Source of the DNA: Streptomyces sp. NBC_01335
GTDB lineage: Bacteria > Actinomycetota > Actinomycetes > Streptomycetales > Streptomycetaceae
Length of the DNA: 64,000 nt
Assembly (NCBI RefSeq): GCF_035953295.1
Contig: NZ_CP108370.1
Coordinates: forward strand, 7,363,001-7,427,000
Direction of reading: 5' to 3'
Of this stretch, positions 43,308 through 51,022 are shown piece by piece. How positions within the stretch are numbered: the stretch's first letter is position 1; the number at the start of each line of letters is the position of its first letter. The notes beneath the pieces were generated by a model. That model was not told where the DNA came from, did not search any database, and was given only the letters and a program-made list of their open reading frames with translations. The position numbers and the translations under genes were made by a program.

Positions 43308-44393
43308 ATGAACCACCGCGAGCCGCAAGCCGGAAACTCCGACGAGTTCGCCGGAGCGGCGGACGGGCAGGCGGTATGGGAGAGCGAACTGCCCTGGCAA
43401 CTCCCGCATCCGGACCAGGCGGGGGAGGAGAGCCCGCTCTTCGCGCCCCCCGAGGTACGCGCGGCAACCGAGGCCCCGGCAACGCCCCCCGACACCGACT
43501 CGACCGCCGATCGCCCCGTCGCGCACGGTCCGGTCTCCGGCGCCTCCGCCGGTGCTTTCCCCGAAGCCGAGGGCGCGTCGACGGACCGCCGTACGGCCAG
43601 CCCCGCGGCCTCCCCGCAGCCGGCGGGCGGAGGCGGACGCCGACGACGGTCGGGGAACGCCGGAGGCCGGCGGCCGGGCTCGCGTGGACACCTCGCCAAG
43701 CCGATCCTGGCCGGCGCCGGCCTGCTCAGCGCGCTGCTGCTGCTCGCCCCGCACCTCTTCGGCGACGACGCGCCCCTGCAGACGGTCAAGGCCGGGCGGG
43801 AGGACAGAGAACCGGAATCCGACACCGCACCCGACCCGGGACACCCGGGCACCGCGAAGGCGTCACCGCGCCCGGAAGCTTCCGCGACGCAGCACGGCAA
43901 GGACACCGGAAGCGGCGCGCACGACGCCATCGTCGAGGTGGCGGCGACCGTGCCCACCGAGTCCGCGAAACCCGTCACCAAACCCACGGTCGCCCCGCGC
44001 GCGACCAGGAGCGCTGCACCCACCAAGGCCCCCGCGCCGACCGTGACGGCTGAACAGTGGACGACCACCGTGGTGAACGGCACCCGTGTGCTGGATCCGG
44101 GCCAGTTGTGGTCCACCAACCGCATCGGCCTGACCTTCCAGGGCGACGGCAACCTGGTGCTCTACGACACCAAGGGCACCCCACTGTGGTGGTCCGGGAC
44201 GGTCGGACACGGCGGAGTCAGGGCCGTCTTCCAGGCCGACGGCAACCTCGCCGTCTACAGCCAGGACTCACAGACCGTCTGGTCCTCGCACACCGAAGGC
44301 CACGACGGTGCCCGACTGGTGCTCCGGTCCGACGGGAACATGGTCATCGAACAGGGCGGCACGGTGCTGTGGTCCACCAACACCGCGATGTGA
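43308..44393 (+). CDS. Membrane-anchored bulb-type mannose-binding lectin protein 1
   Basis: A 361-residue protein: acidic/Pro-rich cytoplasmic N-terminus, basic stretch GGRRPGSRGH, one membrane helix at about 131-152 (KPILAGAGLLSALLLLAPHL), a Thr/Ala/Pro-rich stalk, and a B_lectin domain at about 258-360. Two sugar-site motifs QxDxNxVxY are near-complete (FQGDGNLVLY; FQADGNLAVY), and a third is partial (LRSDGNMVI). Topology suggests a lectin displayed outside. GGGAAGG lies 7 bases before ATG 43308, so this start is preferred over the one two codons earlier. It is related to the lectin at 53958. Confidence 0.88.
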   Translation: MNHREPQAGNSDEFAGAADGQAVWESELPWQLPHPDQAGEESPLFAPPEVRAATEAPATPPDTDSTADRPVAHGPVSGASAGAFPEAEGASTDRRTASPAASPQPAGGGGRRRRSGNAGGRRPGSRGHLAKPILAGAGLLSALLLLAPHLFGDDAPLQTVKAGREDREPESDTAPDPGHPGTAKASPRPEASATQHGKDTGSGAHDAIVEVAATVPTESAKPVTKPTVAPRATRSAAPTKAPAPTVTAEQWTTTVVNGTRVLDPGQLWSTNRIGLTFQGDGNLVLYDTKGTPLWWSGTVGHGGVRAVFQADGNLAVYSQDSQTVWSSHTEGHDGARLVLRSDGNMVIEQGGTVLWSTNTAM

Positions 44394-44723
44394 AAAATTC
44401 ACTGACGTCGCATCAGGCCCGGCCGAGGATCCTCCAGGGGCGGACGTACCGTCATGTCCCGTCACGGGCAAGCCTGTAGGACGTCACACGCCGCCGGAGC
44501 CCGCCCGCGTACAGGACGATCCCGGCGAGTGCGGCGGGGACTGCACGAAGGTGCACGATCCGTGCCCGCCCCCTGCGACATGCCTGGTCACGCGGCACGC
44601 GCGGACAGTCGCGGTGGACTGCGGGACGAACGTGTTCCTAGAGTTGGCCGTCTGTCCCCGCGTGGTGCCGGTCGATCGCGCCGCTCACCGGCAGGGAGAC
44701 CCGCCTGCACGGAGAAGCCGGCC
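44394..44723. other. Intergenic region, no gene seen
   Basis: A 330-base gap between the first lectin and the first ART-like gene. It starts with a short inverted repeat gtgaaaaattcac at the stop codon of the lectin. An open frame continuing upstream of the ART-like gene lacks a ribosome site. Confidence 0.5.
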
Positions 44724-46775
44724 ATGAGTGGCAATCACACAGGAGTTCCCGCCCCCGGTGGAGGGGTGGCCGCGCCGCCCACACCGGGGCCACGCCGGGA
44801 ACCGGGCCCGGCGGCCCCGGGCGGGCCGTCCGGCGGCGGTGTTCCCGCCCGCGCCCCCGGGCGCCATGGTGTCGGCGGCCCCCGCTTCACGGCCCACCGC
44901 GCGGGCAAAGCCTGGCTGGTGTCCCCGGTGGGCCCCGTGGATCCGCGCGCCCTCGCCTTCACGGCCGGGCTCGCCCCGGACGCCGAGTGCACCGTCGTCG
45001 TGGCGGACCTGCCCGACGGTTCGGACGACGCGACCCTGGACCGGCTCGTCCGGGCGATCCCCGCCGGGGCGGACGACCTGAGGCTGGTGTTCGGCAGGCC
45101 CCTGCGGCGGGACGCCATGACGGTCGCCCGGCGCCTCGCCGAACGACTGGGCCGGACGGTGATCGCCGCGGCGGGCGCCCCGCTGCCCACCCCCGGCGGA
45201 GGCCTCTGGGTGGGGCCGGACAGCGGACCGGGATGGATGCGCTGCGCCCCCGGGGCCCCGGAGGTGCCGGACTCCAGGGCTTTCCCGAAGCCCTCGTGGG
45301 AACCCGCCGTCCCGCCGCGCCCCTGGTCGCTCGGCAGAAGCGTGGGGGAGCCCTTGCCCGCCGGCGTCTGGCTGCGGCCCGCGACGGAGGACCCCGACCG
45401 CTCCGCCCACTGGACGCGACTCGCCGGGGGGCCGACGGTGTCCACCGAGCTGATGACCGTGGCGGTCGGCGCCCCGGGGGCCCCGGCGCTGCCGGTGGCG
45501 GACGTCGCCCGCTTCTGGGAGGACCTCCCCCCGTGGCTTCGCCCGGCGGTGCGCTTCCTCTGCTACGGCCCCGCCCGGCTGAGCGGCGGACGGCACCTCG
45601 GCGACGTCCTCGCCCAGGTCGTCGGCGAGCCGGTGCGCTTCCTCAGCGGCATGCCGCAGGGCACGGGCGGCGGGGGAGAGATGCTGCTGACGGGAGCCGA
45701 CGGCACGCCGGGCCGCCCGCTGTGGGCCCACGAGTTCGTCCACCTGCCCCCGGCCGGATTCCCCGGCCCGCCACCCTCCCCGATCGCGTCGGCCCACCGA
45801 TGGCCGCTGGGCGAGCTCCCGGAGATCCGTCCCGGCACCCACCGCCTCGCCGACGACGTCGTCGTCGAAGTGGTCCGCAGCGGCCTGTGGGTGCGGCCGA
45901 CACCGGCCCCCGCGCACGCCCCGCAGATGCGGGACGCCGACCCCGACCCCGCACACGAACGCGTGCTCTGCGACGCGGGGTCGGAGGAGAACCTTCCCCG
46001 GCTCCGCCGTCTCGCGCAGGACCTGGTGCGCTCCTTTCCCCCCGGACTGCGCGGCGCGGTACGCCTGGGTACCGGCCGCCCCACGGCCCCGGCCGTCCGT
46101 GCGCCCTCGCGGGCCCCGAGGGCCCCTCTCCCCGGCACGCCCCCCGAGGCCCGCCCGCCCGCCACCCCGTACCCCGGGCCCATGGGCCGTACGTCCCTCG
46201 CGACCGAGGCGCTGCGCCGAAATCCCGCACTGACCGACGGCGCTCCGGACCCCGCTGCCGCCCTCGCGGCGGTCCTGCGCCGACTGGAGGGAGAGGGTGC
46301 GCCGGAAGCCGCGGTGACCTCCACGGACGGGCGCCCGCCCGGCCCCGCCGAGGACGTCCTGCTGGGCAGGGGGCTGCGGATGCTTCCCGTCCTTTCCGGG
46401 CCGACCGGTCTGCGGACCACTCTCGACGAGCCGATGCGCCGCTGGTACGCCGAGCAGCCCGTGGTGACCGACCCGTACGCCTGCGAGGCGTCGACGCTGG
46501 GCCCCGCCGAGGCGCCCGGCAACACCGTCTTCCTGATCCTGTCCGTGAACGGCCGGCGCACGGATCCGCTCGACCCGCTCCGTCCGGACCGGGTGCTGTT
46601 CCTGCCGGGCTCCCGGTTCCGGGTGCTGGAAGCCGCAACCGGGGCCACGGGGGTGGTCATGATGCGGGAGATGGCGCCCGAGGAGTCGTCCATCGACCGC
46701 GTGCTCGACAGGACGGCGGTACGGGACCTCTCTCGCGCCTGGCAGGACTGGCGGGCGGGGCGGCCCGGCGCCTGA
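44724..46775 (+). CDS. Large repeat protein with degenerate ADP-ribosyltransferase-like C-terminus (paralogue 1)
   Basis: A 683-residue protein, no signal peptide; a Gly/Pro-rich N-terminus (residues 1-55) is followed by three similar blocks of about 150 residues (for example MTVAVGAPGAPALPVADVAR then VRFLCYGPARLSGG...GADGTPGRPLW). The last 130 residues (from about 548) align with the ART-like domain of the paralogue at 51010: LPVLSGPTGLR, FLILSVNGRR, PDRVLFLPGSRFRVLE. The Ser-motif (LSVNG) is altered, the first-strand Arg is replaced (YRG becomes LSG) and the catalytic-loop Glu is Arg (DRVLF). It is probably not an active transferase. GGAGAAG precedes ATG 44724. Function unknown. Confidence 0.8.
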   Translation: MSGNHTGVPAPGGGVAAPPTPGPRREPGPAAPGGPSGGGVPARAPGRHGVGGPRFTAHRAGKAWLVSPVGPVDPRALAFTAGLAPDAECTVVVADLPDGSDDATLDRLVRAIPAGADDLRLVFGRPLRRDAMTVARRLAERLGRTVIAAAGAPLPTPGGGLWVGPDSGPGWMRCAPGAPEVPDSRAFPKPSWEPAVPPRPWSLGRSVGEPLPAGVWLRPATEDPDRSAHWTRLAGGPTVSTELMTVAVGAPGAPALPVADVARFWEDLPPWLRPAVRFLCYGPARLSGGRHLGDVLAQVVGEPVRFLSGMPQGTGGGGEMLLTGADGTPGRPLWAHEFVHLPPAGFPGPPPSPIASAHRWPLGELPEIRPGTHRLADDVVVEVVRSGLWVRPTPAPAHAPQMRDADPDPAHERVLCDAGSEENLPRLRRLAQDLVRSFPPGLRGAVRLGTGRPTAPAVRAPSRAPRAPLPGTPPEARPPATPYPGPMGRTSLATEALRRNPALTDGAPDPAAALAAVLRRLEGEGAPEAAVTSTDGRPPGPAEDVLLGRGLRMLPVLSGPTGLRTTLDEPMRRWYAEQPVVTDPYACEASTLGPAEAPGNTVFLILSVNGRRTDPLDPLRPDRVLFLPGSRFRVLEAATGATGVVMMREMAPEESSIDRVLDRTAVRDLSRAWQDWRAGRPGA

Positions 46776-46839
46776 CCGACTCTCGTCCATCGAGGCCATC
46801 GAGGTCATCGAGGCCATGGATGGCACGGCGGGTACAACC

Positions 46840-46925
46840 AGTCCGCGGACGGTCCTCCGCCTTGCGATGCACCGCACCGGACATCCCCCCGGCTGATCCG
46901 ACACGAATGGTCCGACACGGCCGCA
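46840..46925. repeat. Degenerate half-copy of the MITE at 48115
   Basis: About 80 bases (including tcctccgccttgcgatgcac and ctgatccgacacgaat) align with the minus strand of the element at 48115-48271, with many substitutions and without its terminal repeats. An old, decayed insertion is the simplest explanation. Confidence 0.6.
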
Positions 46926-46955
46926 TGGGAGCGATCCGCGCAGCCGGCGAGGTGC

Positions 46956-47507
46956 TCAGCCGGTGGTTCGAGAGGTGTCCAGGGAACTGGCGAAGTCGAC
47001 GAGCGTGTGGAAGTCGTTCTCCCGTAGGCCGATCCGCGGGTTGACGTGGTGCAGGAGCCCTGGCCCTTGATGGTGGTTGGTCACGTACGTCTGGTCCAGC
47101 TCGCTCTGCTCGTCGTCCACCCAGGCAAACGGACGGCCGTTGGCGTAGTCCACCAGTGGTCCGGTCTTCCAGTGAACTCCGTCAGGGCGTTCTCGGAGCA
47201 GGAGGTCACCGAAGTCGACGAAGGGAAGGTCCGGGAGGCCGAGGACCGGTGCGATCCACCGATTGGCGTTGTCCATCCACGTGGTGGCCCAGCACAGCTC
47301 AAAGCCGAGCTGGAGCAGAATGCGCCCGTGCCCCGGGTTGAGCCAGACCCGCAGCAGGCGTCGTCGGGAAGAGAGGTCCCTTTCGTCCTCATGGGCGCCG
47401 AACCGGGGAACCCTGAGAGTGGTGTAGCCGGCGGGACGTCTCTCCGGCTGGGCCGCATAAGGGTTGAGCGGCCCGTCCACGTCGAGGAACAACAGCGGTC
47501 GGTTCAT
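46956..47507 (-). CDS. HAD-like protein (HAD_SAK type)
   Basis: A 183-residue protein beginning MNRPLLFLDVDGPLNPYA, the HAD nucleophile motif DxDGxxNP; later CWATTWMDNANRWIAPVLGLP and the acidic motif FAWVDDEQSELD fit the HAD core found in small Streptomyces proteins and in fusions to RNA-repair enzymes. A phosphatase activity is likely but unassigned. The start is ATG 47507 with GGGGGA upstream; upstream frame extension lacks any motif. It faces the ART-like gene and lies next to transposon debris. Confidence 0.82.
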   Translation of the reverse strand: MNRPLLFLDVDGPLNPYAAQPERRPAGYTTLRVPRFGAHEDERDLSSRRRLLRVWLNPGHGRILLQLGFELCWATTWMDNANRWIAPVLGLPDLPFVDFGDLLLRERPDGVHWKTGPLVDYANGRPFAWVDDEQSELDQTYVTNHHQGPGLLHHVNPRIGLRENDFHTLVDFASSLDTSRTTG

Positions 47508-47599
47508 GGATTCCCCCGGTCTCGTGTGTGAAGATCCTTCGCGACTGCGCCCAAGGCGAGAGACGGTGTCCACCTCGCCGGCTGGAGTGTCCCCGCACC

Positions 47600-47835
47600 T
47601 TCCGCAGAGCGCGGGCTGCAACAAGCGGCTCCGGGCCGCGCTCGGGCTGGCCAAGCCGCTGATCCGGGCACTGGTGGGGCAGCGACTTCTGGTTCGACGA
47701 TTACTGGATCAACGACTCGACACCCGTGCCGTGCGGGATGCCGCGCCCCGACAGTGCGGCGCTCCGGCCTGGCCAGGCTGGGCCGGCGCTGCAACTGCGC
47801 AGACCCGCACCGCTCGGTTCGGCGGTGCGGGACTG
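47600..47835 (+). pseudogene. Remnant of an IS982-type transposase
   Basis: Short blocks in different frames are recognisable: NKRLRAALGLAKPLIRAL, then WINDSTPVPCG, then RSGLARLGRRCNCADPHRS. They correspond in order to YNKRLRAAL, DSTPVECGRS and AGWAGYGYCASHSRF of IS982-family transposases. At least two frameshifts and loss of both ends make it inactive. Confidence 0.65.
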
Positions 47836-47866
47836 CGGAGTGCAGCGGTCGGGTGGACGCGGTGAA

Positions 47867-48112
47867 CTACGTGAAGTGGATGACGATGCGACCGGCGTTG
47901 GCCGGGTCCTTCTTCACCTGACGGTAGAAGCGCCGCATGTGTCGCTGGCCCAGGTAGGCCAGGACGTGTGTCATGAGTCGCTGGCTTCCCTTCCCGGTGA
48001 TGATCTCCGCCACGGTCTCACCCGAGCTGTGCGCGTTGAAGACGAAGGAGCGTACGGCCTGGTCGATGTCCCGGTTGTTGCGGAAAATGGGGTGGAGGTC
48101 GAGTGATCGCAA
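47867..48112 (-). CDS. Smr-domain protein, 81 residues
   Basis: A short protein consisting only of an Smr (small MutS-related) domain: SLDLHPIFRNNRDIDQAV opening, EIITGKGSQRLMTHVLAYL with the nucleic-acid-binding GKG loop (normally HGKG), and GRIVIHFT closing strand. Smr domains nick or bind DNA/RNA. The only start is TTG 48112, just two bases from the MITE edge at 48115. Thus its original promoter and ribosome site, and maybe the first residues, were displaced by the insertion. It may no longer be expressed. Confidence 0.72.
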   Translation of the reverse strand: MRSLDLHPIFRNNRDIDQAVRSFVFNAHSSGETVAEIITGKGSQRLMTHVLAYLGQRHMRRFYRQVKKDPANAGRIVIHFT

Positions 48113-48114
48113 AG

Positions 48115-48271
48115 GGCTGTCCCGTAATCCGTGTGGATCAGTGTGCGGCGTCGGAGGCGGTGCATCGCAGGGCGGAGGAGTGTCCGCACACTGGATGTAT
48201 GCGGACGTGCCGACAACGCGGCGAGGTGTCGTTGTTGTCGTCGCACACCCACCAGGGATTACGGGACAGCC
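48115..48271. mobile_element. MITE, 157 bases with 16-base terminal inverted repeats
   Basis: Perfect 16-base ends GGCTGTCCCGTAATCC (48115-48130) and its reverse complement (48256-48271) enclose 125 bases without coding potential. The ends resemble those of Streptomyces IS elements, so a full-length IS would be needed to move it. A target duplication is not obvious. A diverged half-copy lies at 46840-46925. Confidence 0.8.
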
Positions 48272-48313
48272 TAGTAGGCCGTGTCCGAGGCGTCGGCTCC
48301 TTCTGCTCGAAGT

Positions 48314-50395
48314 TCAGTCGTCGTAGGTGGTGGTGCACTTGTCGTTGCTGAAGAGTGCGCCTTCGGTGACGGGGAGGTCGTCGGCGGGGTCCTGGATGAC
48401 GGTGGTCAGTCCGGTCAGCCGGTCCGCGCAGTCGTGTGCGGCGGAGTCGCTGTCGCCGTTGCCGCCGCCGAGGTACATGTCGAGCCAGGTCGTGGCTCCT
48501 TCGGGAGCGGTGTCCAGGCTGTGGCAGGGACCGTTCTGCGGACTGCCGCCGTCACCGCAGGCGTCCTCGACGATGAAGTAGCGGCGTACCTTGGGCATGT
48601 AGAAACGTGTGCCCGCCGGGTAGTCCAGGGTGTCTTTGCCGCCCTCGTCGGTGTGCCCGACCGCGAGGGTGATCGGGTCTTCCCACGTGCCCGTACCGCC
48701 GGCCTGGTCGTGGATCACCGGTGCGGAGATCTGCGCACTGCCCCGGGGCGTGTTGTCGAACCACGTGTACCCCGTCGTGAACGCGTTGCTGATCGTCTTC
48801 CCCGAACCACCCGAAGCCACCGCACCCGTACGGCCCGAGGGCGGGACGGTGGACGCCGGCTCGGCGGGAACCCGACGGGCCAGCGGCTCCTTCGACGACG
48901 ACGGCGACGGGCCCGCCGTCGACGAGACCGCCGGGAGCGGGTCGACCATGCCCTCCGGCAGCGTCGCGGGAACCGTCTCCCGGTCGGTGGTGTTCACGGC
49001 GTTGAAGGTCTTCAGGAACTGGTGCTCGCTCTGTTCGGTGCCGCTGCAGTCTTCGGAGAGGGTCCCCGCGGCCGGGCAGGCCTTGTCCCGGCCCAGCGAC
49101 CAGAACGCCAGCTCCTGGATGCCCTTCTCCACCGCGAAGTCCGCCAGCCGGGACGCGTCATCGGTGGTGAACACCTCGCCCTCGGTGTCGTTCACCCCGA
49201 CCATCGGCGTGTTTCCCTCCATCGCCCACAGCTCCGCGTCCGACTTCGACGGCCAGATCTGCCCCAACTGCCCATGCAACGCCGTCGCCGCGTCGATCGC
49301 GGCCTGTCCCATGTCCGCCACCGCGGACCCGTAGTCCATCGTCATGACGTTCACCAACGACACCCGCACCCCCGCACGCTCCGCGTCCCGGAGCATCTCC
49401 ACCCCGTCCGCCTCCAGCCCGGCCACACCCGACGGCAACGTGAACTGCACGTCCAACCGCCCGCCCGCGCCCTCGACATCCCTCTGCAACGCCGCCAACG
49501 CCTCGTCACGACGCCCGTTCACCGCCGTGTCCGCCAACGCCGCACCCTCAAGGTCGAAGTCCAGCCGCGACACCCCCAACGCGTCCACGACCGACCGGTA
49601 CTGAGTCTCCAACGCGTCCACCGAGTCACACCCCGAGGCGAGTTCCGTCCCCGACGCACCACCGAACGACGCGATCACCTCACCCCCCGAACCACGCAAC
49701 CCCTCGATCGCCGACAACCAGCCCTCGTCCGTCACCGGCATGTCCCCGTTGAACATCGCCTCACACTCCCCACCGTCCAGCACGAACCCCAACGTCGCGT
49801 ACCGCAGCCCCGCGGCACGCGCCTCCTCCAACACCGACGGCGACCCCCACGTCTCCACGTACGGCGCCGCGAACCGCGACGGGAAGGCCGAACCCGTCGC
49901 GAGCGGGGGGTTCCCCGGGGCGAGGCCGGGGGAGGACGAGGTCGCAGAGGACGGGCGAGTGATCTCCCTGCCGTCGTCGGTGACGAACTTCCAGGTGATG
50001 CCCTGGACGAGGCCCTTTTCGAGCGGTGCGAGCTGCTCGAACGCCGTCTGGCTGAGGTCGAGATGGTCGGCGGCGCAGGAGGGGCACTGATCCCTGACGG
50101 GCACGGTGATGGACTTGCCCCCGTAGGACACCTCGACGGAGACGCCGTCGCAGATCGGGTCCTCGTTGGGGTCGTCGGTCGTCCACCACTCGTGGGACAC
50201 CGCCACGAGGTCCTCGGTCGCGGCGTCGACGACGTCTCCGCAGGCTCCGTAGCCGCCGGCGTTGTAGTACGTCATCTGGCCGGTCATCTCCTGGTTGCCG
50301 GCCGGGTCGTCGGCCAGGGCCAGGGACACACCGCCCAAGGTGACGGCCAGCAGCGCGACCGCGCCGCCCGCGATGATCCGATTCCGGAGGGACAC
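48314..50395 (-). CDS. Secreted three-module chitinase: double-psi barrel + GH18 + Cys-rich C-terminal domain
   Basis: A 693-residue exported protein. Signal peptide (residues 1-28), then an RlpA/expansin-like double-psi barrel at about 38-140 (GQMTYYNAGGYGACGDVVDA; VPVRDQCPSCAADHLDLSQ), a GH18 barrel at about 172-500 with the DFDLEG motif (catalytic Glu283) and VNVMTMDYGS, a Ser/Pro linker, and a C-terminal module at about 560-690 with paired cysteines (GYTWFDNTPRGSAQISAPVI; FIVEDACGDG; LDMYLGGG). The first Asp of the GH18 DxxDxDxE signature is Ser here. GTG 50395 has AGGAG upstream. It likely degrades chitin, with the barrel module acting in polymer loosening or protection. No DasR-type operator was seen upstream. 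Confidence 0.9.
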   Translation of the reverse strand: MSLRNRIIAGGAVALLAVTLGGVSLALADDPAGNQEMTGQMTYYNAGGYGACGDVVDAATEDLVAVSHEWWTTDDPNEDPICDGVSVEVSYGGKSITVPVRDQCPSCAADHLDLSQTAFEQLAPLEKGLVQGITWKFVTDDGREITRPSSATSSSPGLAPGNPPLATGSAFPSRFAAPYVETWGSPSVLEEARAAGLRYATLGFVLDGGECEAMFNGDMPVTDEGWLSAIEGLRGSGGEVIASFGGASGTELASGCDSVDALETQYRSVVDALGVSRLDFDLEGAALADTAVNGRRDEALAALQRDVEGAGGRLDVQFTLPSGVAGLEADGVEMLRDAERAGVRVSLVNVMTMDYGSAVADMGQAAIDAATALHGQLGQIWPSKSDAELWAMEGNTPMVGVNDTEGEVFTTDDASRLADFAVEKGIQELAFWSLGRDKACPAAGTLSEDCSGTEQSEHQFLKTFNAVNTTDRETVPATLPEGMVDPLPAVSSTAGPSPSSSKEPLARRVPAEPASTVPPSGRTGAVASGGSGKTISNAFTTGYTWFDNTPRGSAQISAPVIHDQAGGTGTWEDPITLAVGHTDEGGKDTLDYPAGTRFYMPKVRRYFIVEDACGDGGSPQNGPCHSLDTAPEGATTWLDMYLGGGNGDSDSAAHDCADRLTGLTTVIQDPADDLPVTEGALFSNDKCTTTYDD

Positions 50396-50833
50396 GGTTT
50401 CTCCTGTCGGGGTGGTGAGTCGTCTCTCGGCCTCCGCTCGGCCCCGGGGAGCCGGGCAGACGCGGAAGCCGTTCGGAGGCCCGTCGGGCACACAGGGCGG
50501 GCCGGGAGTGCGCGGCCGGAGGTGAACGCAGCGCCGGGCCGATCATGGGAGATCGGGGCAGGGCGCGACGAGGAAGCCTCGGTCGTCTGCCCGGCGAGCC
50601 ACTGACTGCGCCTCTTCGGCCACCGTGTCGCCGTGCCCGTGCCGGGCGGGATCGCGGTGTCGTCGTCGACGGCGTGACCACTCGTGCACGACCGGCCCGC
50701 AAAAGGGCAGTACGCCGCCACCGGCCTTGTGGGGCTCCGGGGATCACTGCTGCGATGGGCCGGGTCGGGTGCGGCTTCCCGTTACCGGGGGACGCGCACA
50801 CAGGACGGCGAAGACAGCGAGCGGTGAGAAGGC
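50396..50833. other. Intergenic region between chitinase and ART-like gene 2
   Basis: About 440 bases holding the divergent promoters; no gene or clear operator could be supported. Confidence 0.5.
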
Positions 50834-51022
50834 ATGAGCGAGACTCCTGGCCGGCTCACCGGCCGTCGGCGCACCGGGGGACCGCTCCCGCACCGCGCCG
50901 GTACGGCCACCGGCGCCGACTCCGGCCCCTCGCCCGCCCCATGCCCCCGGCCGTTCTCGTCCGCGTGCGGCCGGCGCGGTGAGGGCACGACGTACGGGGG
51001 CGGTACGCCGTGCGCCGGCTGA
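50834..51022 (+). CDS. 62-codon ORF preceding ART-like gene 2 (true N-terminus or upstream ORF)
   Basis: ATG 50834 has a GAGAAGG site upstream and the codons show the third-position G/C of real genes (MSETPGRLTGRRRTGG...). Its start resembles the N-termini of the two paralogues (Gly/Pro/Arg-rich, beginning MSGNHTG and MTAQNHD). It ends at TGA 51022, overlapping the next frame. The ART-like gene has an in-frame stop at 50980 and only a weakly preceded GTG at 51010. A one-base error or true frameshift in the run of G near 50996-51000 would fuse both; alternatively the two are translationally coupled. Confidence 0.5.
   Translation: MSETPGRLTGRRRTGGPLPHRAGTATGADSGPSPAPCPRPFSSACGRRGEGTTYGGGTPCAG

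Noticed and set aside
50396..50833. DasR (dre) operator expected before a chitinase gene
   Set aside because: No sequence close to the TGGTCTAGACCA consensus was found upstream of 50395.
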